Positions 33,448-43,410 of a stretch of DNA of 64,000 nucleotides are shown in pieces. Each line of letters opens with the position of its first letter. Positions within the stretch are counted from its first letter, which is position 1. Origin of the DNA: a bacterium (GTDB lineage: Bacteria > JAMCPX01); contig JAJYLN010000010.1 in NCBI GenBank assembly GCA_021787665.1, positions 1-64,000 on the forward strand, in the 5' to 3' direction. The position numbers were made by a program, and so were the translations under genes. The notes under the pieces are model-generated. The model made no database searches. It worked only from the letters and a program-made list of their open reading frames with translations, and was not told where the DNA came from.

Positions 33448-34656
33448 ATGGCGAAAGACAAGACCATAACACTTACCGACGAGTTCATCATGCACACCTA
33501 CAAGAGGGTGCCCCTCGTCATAATCAAGGGCAAGGGCATATACCTGTGGGACAGCAGGGGAAGAAAGTACATCGATTTCCTCGGGGCGCGGGGTGCGGCG
33601 AACATGGGATACTCGGACCCGGAAGTTGTAAGGGCCATAACAACCCAGGCAAGGGAACTCATACTCGTTACAAACGATTTTTATACCCGGCCGCAGGCAG
33701 AGCTTGCGCGGCTGCTGGTAAAGTACTCCTTTGCCAAAAAGGTCTTCTTCTGCAATAGCGGTGCTGAGGCGAACGAGGCCGCCATCAAGCTCGCGAGGCT
33801 CTCCTCGTACCGGAAGCACGGCCCCGGGAGGTACGTCGTCGTGAGTGCGATCAATTCCTTCCACGGGAGGACCTATGGGGCACTGTCCGCTACCGCGCAG
33901 AAGAAGTATCAGGCGGGGTTCGAGCCGATGGTGCCGGGCTTCCGGTACGTGCCGTTCAACGATACGGACAGCATGAGAGCTGCACTGGGAGACGACGTCT
34001 GCGCGGTTATACTCGAGCCGGTTCAGGGCGAGGGCGGCGTATACCCTGCCACCGCGGAGTACATGGAGTCCGTTCGGGATCTGACGCGCAGAAAGGATAT
34101 CCTCTTCATCGTGGACGAGGTGCAGGTGGGGCTCGGCAGGACCGGCAGGCTGTTCGCGTACGAGAGCTACGGCATTGAGCCGGACATCGTTACTGTGGCA
34201 AAGTCGATCGCAGGCGGCGTACCGATGGGTGCCGTGCTTGCGACCGGACCCGTGGCCGGCGTGTTCGACCATGGGACGCACGGGACCACCTTCGGGGGAG
34301 CGCCGATCGCCGCGGCAGCAGGGCTGGCGGCAATGGGCGCCATCATCAGACGCAGGCTGCCCGCCAACGCAAAACGTCTCGGGGACATCGCGCTCAGGAG
34401 ACTTTCGAAGCTCAAGGAGACGTACGGCACGATCATAAAAGATGTCAGAGGCATAGGGCTGATCATCGGTATAGAGTTCCACGACGCCGCGTTCGCGGCC
34501 GCTGTATATGACCGGTGTCTGGAGGACGGCCTTCTCACCAACCTCACCAACGGTACCATCATCCGCTTTCTTCCGCCCCTCATCATAACGGTGCAGGAAT
34601 TGGCCCGCGGCCTGGACATATTCGAAGGCGCGTTAGCTCACAGGCACTTCGAGTAG
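33448..34656 (+). CDS. Class III aminotransferase (acetylornithine/ornithine type)
   Basis: The 402-residue PLP enzyme has FCNSGAEANEAAIKLAR, SFHGRTYGALSATAQ, the metal/PLP region FIVDEVQVGLGRTG and the PLP-lysine motif TVAKSIAGGVPMGA. This is the profile of acetylornithine aminotransferase (ArgD) and its relatives (ornithine or 4-aminobutyrate aminotransferases); the exact substrate is uncertain and no arginine genes adjoin. GAAGGAG precedes the ATG. Its 3' end overlaps the convergent nrdJ gene by 19 bp. Confidence 0.87.
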   Translation: MAKDKTITLTDEFIMHTYKRVPLVIIKGKGIYLWDSRGRKYIDFLGARGAANMGYSDPEVVRAITTQARELILVTNDFYTRPQAELARLLVKYSFAKKVFFCNSGAEANEAAIKLARLSSYRKHGPGRYVVVSAINSFHGRTYGALSATAQKKYQAGFEPMVPGFRYVPFNDTDSMRAALGDDVCAVILEPVQGEGGVYPATAEYMESVRDLTRRKDILFIVDEVQVGLGRTGRLFAYESYGIEPDIVTVAKSIAGGVPMGAVLATGPVAGVFDHGTHGTTFGGAPIAAAAGLAAMGAIIRRRLPANAKRLGDIALRRLSKLKETYGTIIKDVRGIGLIIGIEFHDAAFAAAVYDRCLEDGLLTNLTNGTIIRFLPPLIITVQELARGLDIFEGALAHRHFE

Positions 34657-37013
34657 CCGCAGCTCGGGCACGTGTAGCACCCCTCGGTCGGCATCATGAC
34701 GCTGCCGCACTCCGGGCACGACGGATAGAGCGTGTCCCCCTCCAGGACATAGGGGGTCTCCTTGATGTTGTGTTTGGGACTGACGTTGGCAGAGCCGGCC
34801 GCTTCGAGGGAGAACGTGGGCTTGTCCGCGGAACGGTCGCTCTGCTTCTCCTCGAGGTGCCTCTCGATCGCTTTCGCGATGGCGTCGGCGCAGGAAAGTA
34901 TGACGCCCCCTCCCCGCTCCCTGGCGGGCGCAGGGCACCGCACGCCTTTTAACTGCTTTACAATCGTCTCCCGGTCGACCCCGGACCTCAACGCGAGCGA
35001 TATAAGTCTTGAGATGGCCTCGGTCTGGGACGAACTGCACCCCCCGGCCTTGCCCATGGCGGCAAACACCTCGAAGGGTCCGTCCGCGTCTTCGTTGATC
35101 GTCACATAGAGGTTGCCGCAGCCCGTGATCATCCTTCTCGTGGTACCGGATATGACCTCCGGCCTTGGCTTTGGTCCGGGCGAGGTCCTTGCCTGCTCTG
35201 CCACTGCCTTCTGCTTACGGCTGTCGCCCATGATCGTAAGTACCTGGCTTTCCCTGCTGCCGTCCCGGTACACGGTGACGCCCTTGCACCCGAGCTTGTA
35301 GGCGAGCCCGTACACTTCCTCCACGTCATGCTCGGTCGCGTCCCGGTGAAAATTGACCGTCTTGCTGACCGCATTGTCCACGTACTTCTGAAACGCAGCC
35401 TGCATCTTGATGTGCCAGACGGGCGTAATGTCGTGGGCCACGCCGAAGATCTGCTGCCAGCCCGCCGGTACCTCTGCAAGGCCGCGCACGCTACCCTTTT
35501 CGAGCACCTTCTTAACGAGGGCGTCCGAATAGAAATGCTTCCGCTTCGCTATATCGAAGAACAGCGGGTGTACCTCGGGCAGCTCGGTATTATCGAGAAC
35601 GTTCCTCATGTAGGCGAGTGCGAAGATGGGTTCTATGCCGCTCGATACGCCGGCGATGATGCTCAGTGTGCCCGTGGGCGCAATCGTGGTGATCGTCGCG
35701 TTGCGTAAAGGCCTGGCTCCAGCGGTATCGTAGATGCTGCCCTTGAAGTTCGGGAAGGAGCCCCTCTTTTCGGCAAGCACGTGCGACTCCTCTTTTCCCG
35801 CATCGAGGACGGTCTTCATGACCCTCCCGGCGATTTCGATGGCCCCATCGGAGTCGTAGGGTATCCCGAGCATGATAAGCATATCGGCAAACCCCATGAC
35901 CCCGAGCCCTATCTTTCTGTTCGCTTTCGTTATCTGTCCTATCCTCGGGAGCGGGAACCTGTTGGCATCAATCACGTTGTCGAGGAAGTGGACGGCGTCC
36001 CGTGCCATCTGCTCGAGCCTGTGCCAGTCGACCTCATGGGTCTGGACTTCCGACCCGCCGTCCCGCTGTCTCTGCGTCTCATGCACCATCCGGGCAAGGT
36101 TTATTGAGCCCAGGTTGCACGACTCGTAGGGTAGCAGCGGCTGCTCGCCGCAGGGGTTCGTGCTCTCTATCTCGCCGATGTGCGGGGTAGGGTTGGCCCT
36201 GTTGATCCTGTCGAGGAATATGATGCCCGGCTCTCCGGTAAGCCATGCGTGATGCACGATGCTGTCGAAGACCTTCCTCGCGTTCAGTTTGCCGGCCGCC
36301 TGTCTCGTCCTTGGGTTCAGGAGGTCGTAGTCTCCGTTGTCCTCCACGGCCTTCATGAAGGCATCCGTCAGTGCAACGGATATGTTGAAGTTGTTGAGCC
36401 TGTCGGTCTTTTCCTTCGCATGGATGAACTCAAGGATGTCCGGATGATCGACGCGGAGGATGCCCATGTTCGCACCCCTCCTCGTGCCGCCCTGTTTTAT
36501 CGTCTCCGTGGCTGCATCGAATACGGTCATAAAAGATATCGGTCCGCTCGATATGCCCTTTGTGGACAGAACGACGTCGTTTTTCGGCCTTACCTTCGAG
36601 AAGGAGAAGCCGGTGCCCCCGCCGCTCTTGTGGATGAGGGCGGTGTTCTTGATGGTCTCGAAGATACTTTCCATCGAGTCTTCCACGGGCAGGACAAAAC
36701 ACGCCGATAGCTGTCCGAGCTCCCTTCCCGCGTTCATGAGCGTGGGAGAGTTGGGCAGGAACTCGAGGTTAGCCATCATCCCGTAAAACCGCTGCGCAAG
36801 TTCCTCTATGTCCACAGCAGGGTCGTATGCGGCATCTACGCCGGCTATCGTGGAGGCCACCCTCATAAACATCTGCTCGCTCGTTTCCACGGGAACGCCG
36901 GCCTCGTCCCTTTTCAGGTATCTCTTCTCGAGCACTTTTATTGCGTTGTCGGTCAGCCTGGGCTCGAATGGGGGCACCGCTCCCCTTAGCGCTACGGTAG
37001 TATGCTTCGCCAT
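34638..37013 (-). CDS. nrdJ: Adenosylcobalamin-dependent (class II) ribonucleotide reductase
   Basis: The 791-residue oxygen-indifferent enzyme makes deoxyribonucleotides using coenzyme B12. Seen: NSPTLMNAGRELGQLSACFVLPVEDS (first active-site cysteine), SGGGTGFSFSKVRP, NPCGEQPLLPYESCNLGSINL (radical cysteine region), APTGTLSIIAGVSSGIEP, and a C-terminal zinc-ribbon-like tail CPECGSVMMPTEGCYTCPSC. There is no N-terminal ATP-cone: the polypeptide begins close to the catalytic fold. The ATG used follows GGGAGG; one 4 codons upstream is part of the same site. Two NrdR-type boxes sit immediately upstream. A B12 source is therefore required. Confidence 0.94.
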   Translation of the reverse strand: MAKHTTVALRGAVPPFEPRLTDNAIKVLEKRYLKRDEAGVPVETSEQMFMRVASTIAGVDAAYDPAVDIEELAQRFYGMMANLEFLPNSPTLMNAGRELGQLSACFVLPVEDSMESIFETIKNTALIHKSGGGTGFSFSKVRPKNDVVLSTKGISSGPISFMTVFDAATETIKQGGTRRGANMGILRVDHPDILEFIHAKEKTDRLNNFNISVALTDAFMKAVEDNGDYDLLNPRTRQAAGKLNARKVFDSIVHHAWLTGEPGIIFLDRINRANPTPHIGEIESTNPCGEQPLLPYESCNLGSINLARMVHETQRQRDGGSEVQTHEVDWHRLEQMARDAVHFLDNVIDANRFPLPRIGQITKANRKIGLGVMGFADMLIMLGIPYDSDGAIEIAGRVMKTVLDAGKEESHVLAEKRGSFPNFKGSIYDTAGARPLRNATITTIAPTGTLSIIAGVSSGIEPIFALAYMRNVLDNTELPEVHPLFFDIAKRKHFYSDALVKKVLEKGSVRGLAEVPAGWQQIFGVAHDITPVWHIKMQAAFQKYVDNAVSKTVNFHRDATEHDVEEVYGLAYKLGCKGVTVYRDGSRESQVLTIMGDSRKQKAVAEQARTSPGPKPRPEVISGTTRRMITGCGNLYVTINEDADGPFEVFAAMGKAGGCSSSQTEAISRLISLALRSGVDRETIVKQLKGVRCPAPARERGGGVILSCADAIAKAIERHLEEKQSDRSADKPTFSLEAAGSANVSPKHNIKETPYVLEGDTLYPSCPECGSVMMPTEGCYTCPSCGYSKCL

Positions 37014-37018
37014 AAACC

Positions 37019-37065
37019 CTCCCATATATAGTATCAGGCGATACAGGAGTAACTATATATAGTTA
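37019..37065 (-). promoter_or_regulatory. Pair of NrdR boxes upstream of nrdJ
   Basis: Two sites match the NrdR core CWATATATWG: a perfect palindrome AACTATATATAGTT (core 37053-37062) and CCATATATAG (37022-37031). Their centres are 31 bp apart, three helical turns, the known spacing of tandem NrdR sites. The downstream box touches the ribosome-binding region, the upstream one covers the -10 element. Repression by NrdR when dATP is plentiful is expected. No nrdR gene lies in the window. Confidence 0.75.
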
Positions 37066-37082
37066 TTTCTGCCCGTTGTCAA
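37054..37082 (-). promoter_or_regulatory. Sigma-70-type promoter of nrdJ
   Basis: On the minus strand TTGACA is followed after exactly 17 bp by TATATA, about 40 bp before the start codon. The -10 element lies wholly inside the upstream NrdR box, so repressor binding would occlude polymerase. Confidence 0.7.
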
Positions 37083-37184
37083 TAATAATTTAGTGCCAAA
37101 ACAGGCGCTCAAAAATAACCAATTTTTATAGTATGTTACCAATAAATGCTTGCAGGTCGAAGCCTTTTATACTATTCGTCTTCT

Positions 37185-39659
37185 ATGAAGAAGATATACA
37201 CTGTTGTGCTGATCGCCACCATGGTTCTGGGGTGTCAGAGGAAAGCGCCGGTAGTGATCTCTTCTTCCGTTTCCCTGACGCCCCCACCCGGCGTGTATAA
37301 CCATCCGATAGTCATCTCGATGGCGAGCGCTTCGGGCAGGGCCATTTTCTATGCGGTAAACGGTCAGCCGGTCAGGCGATTCTCAGCGCCTTTCACCGAA
37401 GGTCAGCAGGGCACGTACGATATACGGTACGGCGCGAGTGACGGGCTCTCCCTGCCAACACGCTGGTCGTACGCCGTGTTCACGATCGACACGGTACCGC
37501 CTGTCGTCTCGCTGAGTCCGGTCCCGGGTACGTACGCCGCGCCCGTAACCGTTACGATCGTGTCCGACAAGCCCGCGACCATCTATGTCAGTACCGGGGC
37601 GTCTCCGTTCAGCGTCTACACATCTCCGATCGCGGTTCCTTTGTCGGCATACTTTACGGTCGAGGCGTACGCCGTGGATATAGCGGGCAACCGCAGCGCC
37701 ATTACCGGCGGCACATACCTGGTCGATATGCCGTTCGTCAGCGTCACATCGCCGGCAGACGGCAGCGCTTTGCCATCGGGTATTCCTATCCCGTTCTCCG
37801 CAACCGCGTATGACCTCAACGGCGCACTGACCGGGAGCGAGGTAACGTGGTATACCTCGGATAATGCCTTTCTTGGGTACGGCACGGCAGTCTCGGAGAG
37901 TTTCTCCGACGGCACCTATGCCGTGTACGCTGTCGCCAGGAACGGTACCGGTGCCTACAACACGGCTTCTGTACGGATAACCGCGTCCTCGACCCTGTTC
38001 TCATCGCTGACAAACCCCAATATTCTGCTCGATGTGTGCTCCGACGGCCCGTACCTCTACGCTACCGGGAGCGGGGGGCTCGCCATTTTCGACACGGCCA
38101 GCGGTAGCCCGGTCTCATTTCTGACGGTGGATCAGGGCCTGCCCACGAACGACCTGTCCCACTGCGCCTTCGAAAGCGGCAGCCTCTTCATAAGCTCCGA
38201 CCGGGGTCTGATTGTCTCGTCATCATCAGGCATAGCGGTGTCTGACACCACGAACAGCGCCATCCTGTCGGACCAGATCGGCACTCTGTACCCAGCACCG
38301 GACGGCAACCTATGGATCGGCTCGCCGGCCGGCGATATGTACCTCGACGGCAGCGGGTTCCACGCATGGCCGGTACCGCTGCTCTTCACGTACAGCTTCC
38401 TGACGGACATGACCGATAGCACCATGTGGTTCGGCGGTTTTACCGGCCTCGTGCACTCGACGTCCACGGGCTGGGTGACCTACACGACATCGGACAGCGG
38501 CATGCCATCCGATGCCGCGCTGTCGTTGACCCAGGACGCGGCAGGGGACATCGCGGTTGCCGGGTTCCCGGCCCTGGGTGTTTCGGGCGGTGTGGGTGTC
38601 TTTACCCCGACGACGAACACGTGGATGACCATAACGACCGCGGACGGGCTCCTGACTGACACCGTATCGTCGGTCCTGTACGATCAGGACAACAGGCTCA
38701 TTATCGGTACGGGCAGCGGCGTATCCGTGTTTACCAATGGCACGGTCGCACAGAGCTTTACAACGCAGGCCCCGGTATTGTTCGGCACGACGATGTCCGG
38801 CACCTCATGGCTCGCGACCTCAGGGCAGGGGGCCCTGAAGTATGATGGCTCGTCCGTCACGGCCCTTGCCATACCCGGCAGCTTCCCGATCAGCAATGAT
38901 GTCCGCTCGGTGTGCATCAATCCCGACGGTACCGTATTCATCGGCACAGACCGGGGCATCAATGGGATAGGGGGAGCAGGCATAGCATTTACCGTAGGGT
39001 CCCCTTCTATCATAGATACGCTCGAGTACACAGACGGCTGCCTGTGGGCTGGCATGGCTTCCGGGCTCTTCAGCGAATGCTCTACCCAGCATCCGATATA
39101 CCTGTCGGACACGCAGGTCAATGCCCTCCTGATCCCGTGGGTGGGCACGAGCTCAGGCCTGTATTATTGGACCGGCAGCGGGTTTTCCGAGTTTACCTAT
39201 GCAAACACTTCCGGCGGACTTCTGAGCGATACCATAAACGGCCTTGCGTACGACGCCAGCGATGGCGTCCTGTACATAGGCACACAGGAAGGCTTGTCTG
39301 CCTTCAACGGGGCGCAGTTTTATCCGGCACCAGCCCCCTATAGCCAGGTCGGAACGATGGCGTCCGCAGGGGGAAACGGGGTTTGGATGCTGACGGACCA
39401 GGGGCTGTGCCTGTACAGGAACACGGTATCGGTATGCTACTCGCTGCCGCAGTCTCCTACCGGCATAGCTGTTGACGGCAAGGGGTCCGTCTGGGTGTCC
39501 ACCGGCAACGGGTTCTACAGGTACGACGGGTATACGTGGCTGTACTATCCTCCGACACTCCCACTGCCGGACAGCTTCATCAACACCATAGCGGTCGCAC
39601 CGAACGGTACAAAGTATATCGGTACCCGTGCGGGCCTCGGTATCTACCGGGGCGACTGA
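37185..39659 (+). CDS. Propeller-repeat lipoprotein with chitobiase-like N-terminal modules
   Basis: The 824-residue product has a lipoprotein signal (ATMVLGC, lipidated cysteine near residue 17). Residues about 25-185 contain two CHB/HEX-type beta modules (LTPPPGVYNHPIVISM; LSPVPGTYAAPVTVTI), then an Ig-like segment. From about 270 to the end are many short repeats of the two-component-regulator propeller type (NLWIGSPAGDMYLDG, TKYIGTRAGLGIYRG). In hybrid sensors such propellers are the periplasmic input, but no membrane helix, kinase or regulator domain is present, so this is a surface or periplasmic binding protein. The ribosome site is weak; the upstream frame has no better start. Confidence 0.75.
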   Translation: MKKIYTVVLIATMVLGCQRKAPVVISSSVSLTPPPGVYNHPIVISMASASGRAIFYAVNGQPVRRFSAPFTEGQQGTYDIRYGASDGLSLPTRWSYAVFTIDTVPPVVSLSPVPGTYAAPVTVTIVSDKPATIYVSTGASPFSVYTSPIAVPLSAYFTVEAYAVDIAGNRSAITGGTYLVDMPFVSVTSPADGSALPSGIPIPFSATAYDLNGALTGSEVTWYTSDNAFLGYGTAVSESFSDGTYAVYAVARNGTGAYNTASVRITASSTLFSSLTNPNILLDVCSDGPYLYATGSGGLAIFDTASGSPVSFLTVDQGLPTNDLSHCAFESGSLFISSDRGLIVSSSSGIAVSDTTNSAILSDQIGTLYPAPDGNLWIGSPAGDMYLDGSGFHAWPVPLLFTYSFLTDMTDSTMWFGGFTGLVHSTSTGWVTYTTSDSGMPSDAALSLTQDAAGDIAVAGFPALGVSGGVGVFTPTTNTWMTITTADGLLTDTVSSVLYDQDNRLIIGTGSGVSVFTNGTVAQSFTTQAPVLFGTTMSGTSWLATSGQGALKYDGSSVTALAIPGSFPISNDVRSVCINPDGTVFIGTDRGINGIGGAGIAFTVGSPSIIDTLEYTDGCLWAGMASGLFSECSTQHPIYLSDTQVNALLIPWVGTSSGLYYWTGSGFSEFTYANTSGGLLSDTINGLAYDASDGVLYIGTQEGLSAFNGAQFYPAPAPYSQVGTMASAGGNGVWMLTDQGLCLYRNTVSVCYSLPQSPTGIAVDGKGSVWVSTGNGFYRYDGYTWLYYPPTLPLPDSFINTIAVAPNGTKYIGTRAGLGIYRGD

Positions 39660-39773
39660 TCCGCGGCTTTCTGGTCTGAAAATCCCCGGCCCATTCTTTC
39701 GGGTGGACACCCCGTCCCTCTGTGTCAAAGCGGGGAAAAGGAGGTATTCATGTTTGTGCGGATGAACGGCGAC

Positions 39774-42700
39774 TTAAGGATAGAGGTATGTGCTGTAGAC
39801 CTTGCGTATCATGGACGTCTTTGCCATGAGGGTATCGAGGATTTCCTTACCGCAGCCCCCGTTCTTGAGGCCCATCCTCAGGGCGATGGGGTAGAGGTCC
39901 TTCTCGTTCCTGGCTACCTTTTCCACGGAGAAATCCCTGTCTATCCTCATCCGGTTTTCGATCTTCCTCAGAAACATGTAGCCGTCCTTCAGTCTGTCCA
40001 TGTCCTTCTTGCTGATGTATCCCTTCTCCATGAGCACCTCGATCGCCAAAAAGGTGTTCTTCTCGTAGAGGGAAGGGTCCTGGGCACCGTAGAGCAGCTC
40101 GAGGTACTGCACGATGAACTCGATGTCCATCAGGCCGCCGACGCCCTTCTTGAAGTTGAAGTTGGCCGTATCATCCTGCACGCTCTTCTCGAGACGCATG
40201 CGCATATCGTGGATGTCCTTCCGGAGGAGATCGTCCTTCTCCACGGAGGCGAGGACATCGTTTATGGCCGAAGAAAACCTGCGTAACAGCCCGTCCGGGC
40301 CGAAGACCCCCCTCGCCTTTAACAACGCCTGCTTCTCCCAGAGCATCGAGCTCTCCTTATGGTACCGGACAAAGGAGTCGATGTGTGCGACGAGCGGACC
40401 GAGATTGCCGGAGGGCCTGAGACGCGTGTCTATGTTGTAAGCGTGTCCGCTCTCCGTGGACACGCTGATGGCGGTTATGAACCGCTGCACCACTTTGGAA
40501 AAGTACTCCTGCGCGGACATCTGCTTCGTCGTTTGCCGGTCGCTGCCGTAGATGAAGATGAGGTCCAGGTCGGAGTTGTAGTTGAGCTCCCTGCTCCCGA
40601 GCTTTCCCATGCCGATGACGGCGATGCCGTTCTCTTTTATGTCCGGCAGGGTGCCGTACGCGGGCTCGAGTTCCTCGATAACGGACTCCAGGGTTATGTT
40701 GATGATAACGTCCGCGAGCATGCTGAGCTGCTCCGATACCTCCACGATGTTCAGGTCGCCGTTTATATCGTTGATGCCGATCCGCAGCGTCTCTTTGATC
40801 CGAAACTCCCTGATCAGGCGCAGCCTGTCCTCGTAGTCGGTAAGCTGGCGGTAGGCGTTGCGGAGCTCGTCCTCCATGTCCTGATAGGTCCGCTCGAGCG
40901 AGACATAGCGTGCGAGTACGAGCGAGTCCAGATACTCCGGGTAGTTTATCAGCAGGTGCGACAGGTAGTCGGACATGCTGAAGAACTTGATGAGGGTCGA
41001 CAGGGTCTTGGGGTTCTCCTTGAGCAGGGAGAAGAAGATTCCCCGGGCCCCGATCTTCTTCATGAACTCAACGAGGTGCTCCAGGGCTGCATCCGGGTCC
41101 GTGGTCTCGGAAGCGCTCTTGAGGAAAACCGGGGCGAGCCAGTTGAACATGCGCTTCGTCCTCTCACTGTAGCGGGTGTTCGGCACGCCGTCTCTCAGGA
41201 ACTTCATGTATTCGATGGCCCGGTCGATGTCTCTGAACCCCATGGACGAAAGCTTCTCCCGTATCGGAGATTCAGGGGTGTCAGTGAGGAACAACTGGAC
41301 GATGTCTCTAGGCCTCTGCGTCTCGATGAGCCTCTCCTGCTCGTAGAACATCTCCTCGAAAAAGCCGTGCACGGCATCTTTCGCCCGGGAGAGCCGTGCA
41401 GAGGCCGTGCTCTGGGCGTCCGGCTGGAGACGTTCCTTCGGCGTCATGATGCCTCTCAGGACCCTCCTCTCGTCCTTGCGGTCCGCCGGCATCCGGTGGC
41501 TCTGGATCATCTGGTATTGCTGGATCCTGTGCTCCAGTGTCCTGAGCAGGATGTACGATTGCATGAGCTCCGCAGCGCGGTTGTCCTCCAGCATACCATA
41601 ACGGTTGAGTGTCTCGATGGTCTTCAAGGAAGGTCTTACCCTCAGGCCTTTCTCCTTGCCCCCCCGGATCAACTGCATGACCTGGATGGAGAACTCCAGC
41701 TCCCGTATGCCGCCCTCCCCGAGCTTGACGTCCCACGTCTGCTCCAGTCCTTTGATGAGGGAGAGCTGGATGCGCTGCTTGATATCCTTGAGCGCATCTA
41801 TCGTGGAAAAGTCCAGGTACCTCCTGAAGACGAACGGCTCGACTCCCCTGAGGAAGGCAGACGATACCGTGTCATCGCCGGCACAGTGCGAGGCCTTTAT
41901 CAGGGCCAGCCTCTCCCATGTCTCTCCCCAGGACTCGTAATATGTCAGCATCCGCGAGAGCGAGGGCACGAGCATGCCGTGCCTGCCGTCAGGCCTGAGG
42001 TCCAGGTCTATCCTGTAAAGAAGGCCACCGGACATCTGGGATGAGAGAAAAGAGGTGAGCTGCTCCGCAAATCTCGTTATCTTCTGTACGCCGACGCGCT
42101 CGTAGAGGTGGTCCGACGCGGTGTAGATGATGTCAAGGTCAGAAGAATAGTTGAGCTCGTCCGCGCCGAGCTTGCCCATCCCGATGACCGCAAAGCCTTG
42201 CGCGATATCCGTGCCTGTCGCGGAGGCCGTATACCCCACGGAGTACCGCAGTACCTCCCGTGCGAGAGAGGATATGCCGCTGACCGTCGTGGCGAAGTCC
42301 GCCAGTCCGGCGACGTCCCTGAGCGCGATCTGCGCGATCAGGCCATTCTTGAGCTGCCTCAGCAGCAGCGGGGTGTCCTGCTGGTGAGGTATCGACGAAC
42401 ACGCCTTCAGGTATTCCTCCTCGGCCAGCGGCTGGTCGCCGGGGTGTCCATCGTTCTGCGCCAGGTAGCCCGCGAGAAGCGGGCTTGCGCCTGCCAGTCG
42501 TATGACATCGGGCGCTGCCTTCAGCGCGGGGGGAAAGCCGTCCTCCAGATGGGTCTGGGCGAACTCGGCCGCGCCGAGCTCGTCGGGTGCAGACAGGACT
42601 GCGGTCACGAATGCCTCCAGGGGCATCCGCCGGCTCATGCTGATGGCGGTTTCTATGAATTTCGATGCCCATCCGTCGGACACGTCCGCGTCATCGATGC

Positions 42701-42785
42701 CCCTCTCCATCATGGCGCTCCGTACGGTGTTCCGATCCCTTTCCTTTATGGCCTTGATCAGGACGGCCGTCTGATCTCTTTCCAT
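39774..42785 (-). CDS. glnE: Glutamine synthetase adenylyltransferase/deadenylase
   Basis: The 1,003-residue bifunctional enzyme attaches and removes AMP on glutamine synthetase under PII control, setting nitrogen assimilation. Two nucleotidyltransferase domains are seen, each with the GMGKLG...DLD signature: GADELNYSSDLDIIY (about 203-221, removal domain) and GSRELNYNSDLDLIFIY (about 722-740, transfer domain), separated and followed by helical regulatory regions. Length matches the family (about 950). The gene stands alone; glnA and glnB are not in the window. Long antisense open frames over it reflect GC-rich codon use. Confidence 0.94.
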   Translation of the reverse strand: MERDQTAVLIKAIKERDRNTVRSAMMERGIDDADVSDGWASKFIETAISMSRRMPLEAFVTAVLSAPDELGAAEFAQTHLEDGFPPALKAAPDVIRLAGASPLLAGYLAQNDGHPGDQPLAEEEYLKACSSIPHQQDTPLLLRQLKNGLIAQIALRDVAGLADFATTVSGISSLAREVLRYSVGYTASATGTDIAQGFAVIGMGKLGADELNYSSDLDIIYTASDHLYERVGVQKITRFAEQLTSFLSSQMSGGLLYRIDLDLRPDGRHGMLVPSLSRMLTYYESWGETWERLALIKASHCAGDDTVSSAFLRGVEPFVFRRYLDFSTIDALKDIKQRIQLSLIKGLEQTWDVKLGEGGIRELEFSIQVMQLIRGGKEKGLRVRPSLKTIETLNRYGMLEDNRAAELMQSYILLRTLEHRIQQYQMIQSHRMPADRKDERRVLRGIMTPKERLQPDAQSTASARLSRAKDAVHGFFEEMFYEQERLIETQRPRDIVQLFLTDTPESPIREKLSSMGFRDIDRAIEYMKFLRDGVPNTRYSERTKRMFNWLAPVFLKSASETTDPDAALEHLVEFMKKIGARGIFFSLLKENPKTLSTLIKFFSMSDYLSHLLINYPEYLDSLVLARYVSLERTYQDMEDELRNAYRQLTDYEDRLRLIREFRIKETLRIGINDINGDLNIVEVSEQLSMLADVIINITLESVIEELEPAYGTLPDIKENGIAVIGMGKLGSRELNYNSDLDLIFIYGSDRQTTKQMSAQEYFSKVVQRFITAISVSTESGHAYNIDTRLRPSGNLGPLVAHIDSFVRYHKESSMLWEKQALLKARGVFGPDGLLRRFSSAINDVLASVEKDDLLRKDIHDMRMRLEKSVQDDTANFNFKKGVGGLMDIEFIVQYLELLYGAQDPSLYEKNTFLAIEVLMEKGYISKKDMDRLKDGYMFLRKIENRMRIDRDFSVEKVARNEKDLYPIALRMGLKNGGCGKEILDTLMAKTSMIRKVYSTYLYP

Positions 42786-42890
42786 GCGCCTAACCGATGT
42801 TCCGGTCTTTACCGGTCATAGGTGTGATGTCTCCCTCTGGACCCGGGAAGCTGCATACGGGCGCGGCCTCTCGCGACGGACAGGCGCACG

Positions 42891-42927
42891 AAAAGGAGCG
42901 GACCAGGGATTCCTGGGGGCCCGCTCC
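42891..42927 (-). terminator. Intrinsic terminator downstream of ssb
   Basis: On the minus strand a long GC stem (GGAGCGG paired with CCGCTCC, extended inside by CCAGG / CCTGG) is followed by TTTTCG. It lies about 30 bp after the ssb stop codon and separates the ssb transcript from glnE. Confidence 0.75.
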
Positions 42928-42959
42928 CTTACAAACTTCTCGTCGCATCCCCGGACCAA

Positions 42960-43394
42960 TCAGAACGGCACGTCGTCGTCCTGCCCGGCGCGCGCCGTAT
43001 CATCGCCGGTTACCGGCTCTGCCGGCGGCTCCGCATATTCTTCCTGGGCGGGCGCGCCTTGCGCTGCCTGACCGAGCATCTGAAGTGTAAACGCCACGAT
43101 CTCCGTGGTGCTGTGCTTTTGGTTGTTGTTGTCCTCCCACTGTCTCGTCCTGAGCTTGCCCTCGATATACACCTGCTTGCCCTTATGCAGATACTTGCCA
43201 GCGATGTCGGCGATCTTTCCGAAGGCCGTAATACGGTGCCATTCTGTTTGCTTGATCTTCTCTCCTGCCTTGTTGATGTAGTTCTCGCTCGTTGCGAGCG
43301 TAAACGATGCGACGTTTTGTCCGCTCGGGAGCTGTCTGATCTCCGGGTCCCTGCCGAGGTTCCCGATCAAAATCACCTTGTTCACATACCCCAT
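42960..43394 (-). CDS. ssb: Single-stranded DNA-binding protein
   Basis: The 144-residue protein has the OB fold of bacterial SSB ([70 protein letters not shown]) and a Pro/Gln/Ala-rich linker ending in the acidic tip DDDVPF, the docking site for partner proteins. It protects single-stranded DNA during replication and repair. AAAGGAGG precedes the ATG, and it lies 16 bp downstream of uppP. Confidence 0.95.
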   Translation of the reverse strand: MGYVNKVILIGNLGRDPEIRQLPSGQNVASFTLATSENYINKAGEKIKQTEWHRITAFGKIADIAGKYLHKGKQVYIEGKLRTRQWEDNNNQKHSTTEIVAFTLQMLGQAAQGAPAQEEYAEPPAEPVTGDDTARAGQDDDVPF

Positions 43395-43410
43395 ACAACC
43401 TCCTTTCTGG

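Noticed and set aside
39750-40286. Open frame on the plus strand with a strong AAAGGAGG site and ATG, antisense to the glnE 3' end
   Set aside because: Its product has no recognisable family and its composition reflects the complement of glnE codons. The ribosome site lies outside glnE and could be coincidental.
40359-42044. A 561-codon open frame antisense to glnE
   Set aside because: Long antisense frames arise from GC-rich codon bias; the glnE frame itself has complete, well-conserved domains.
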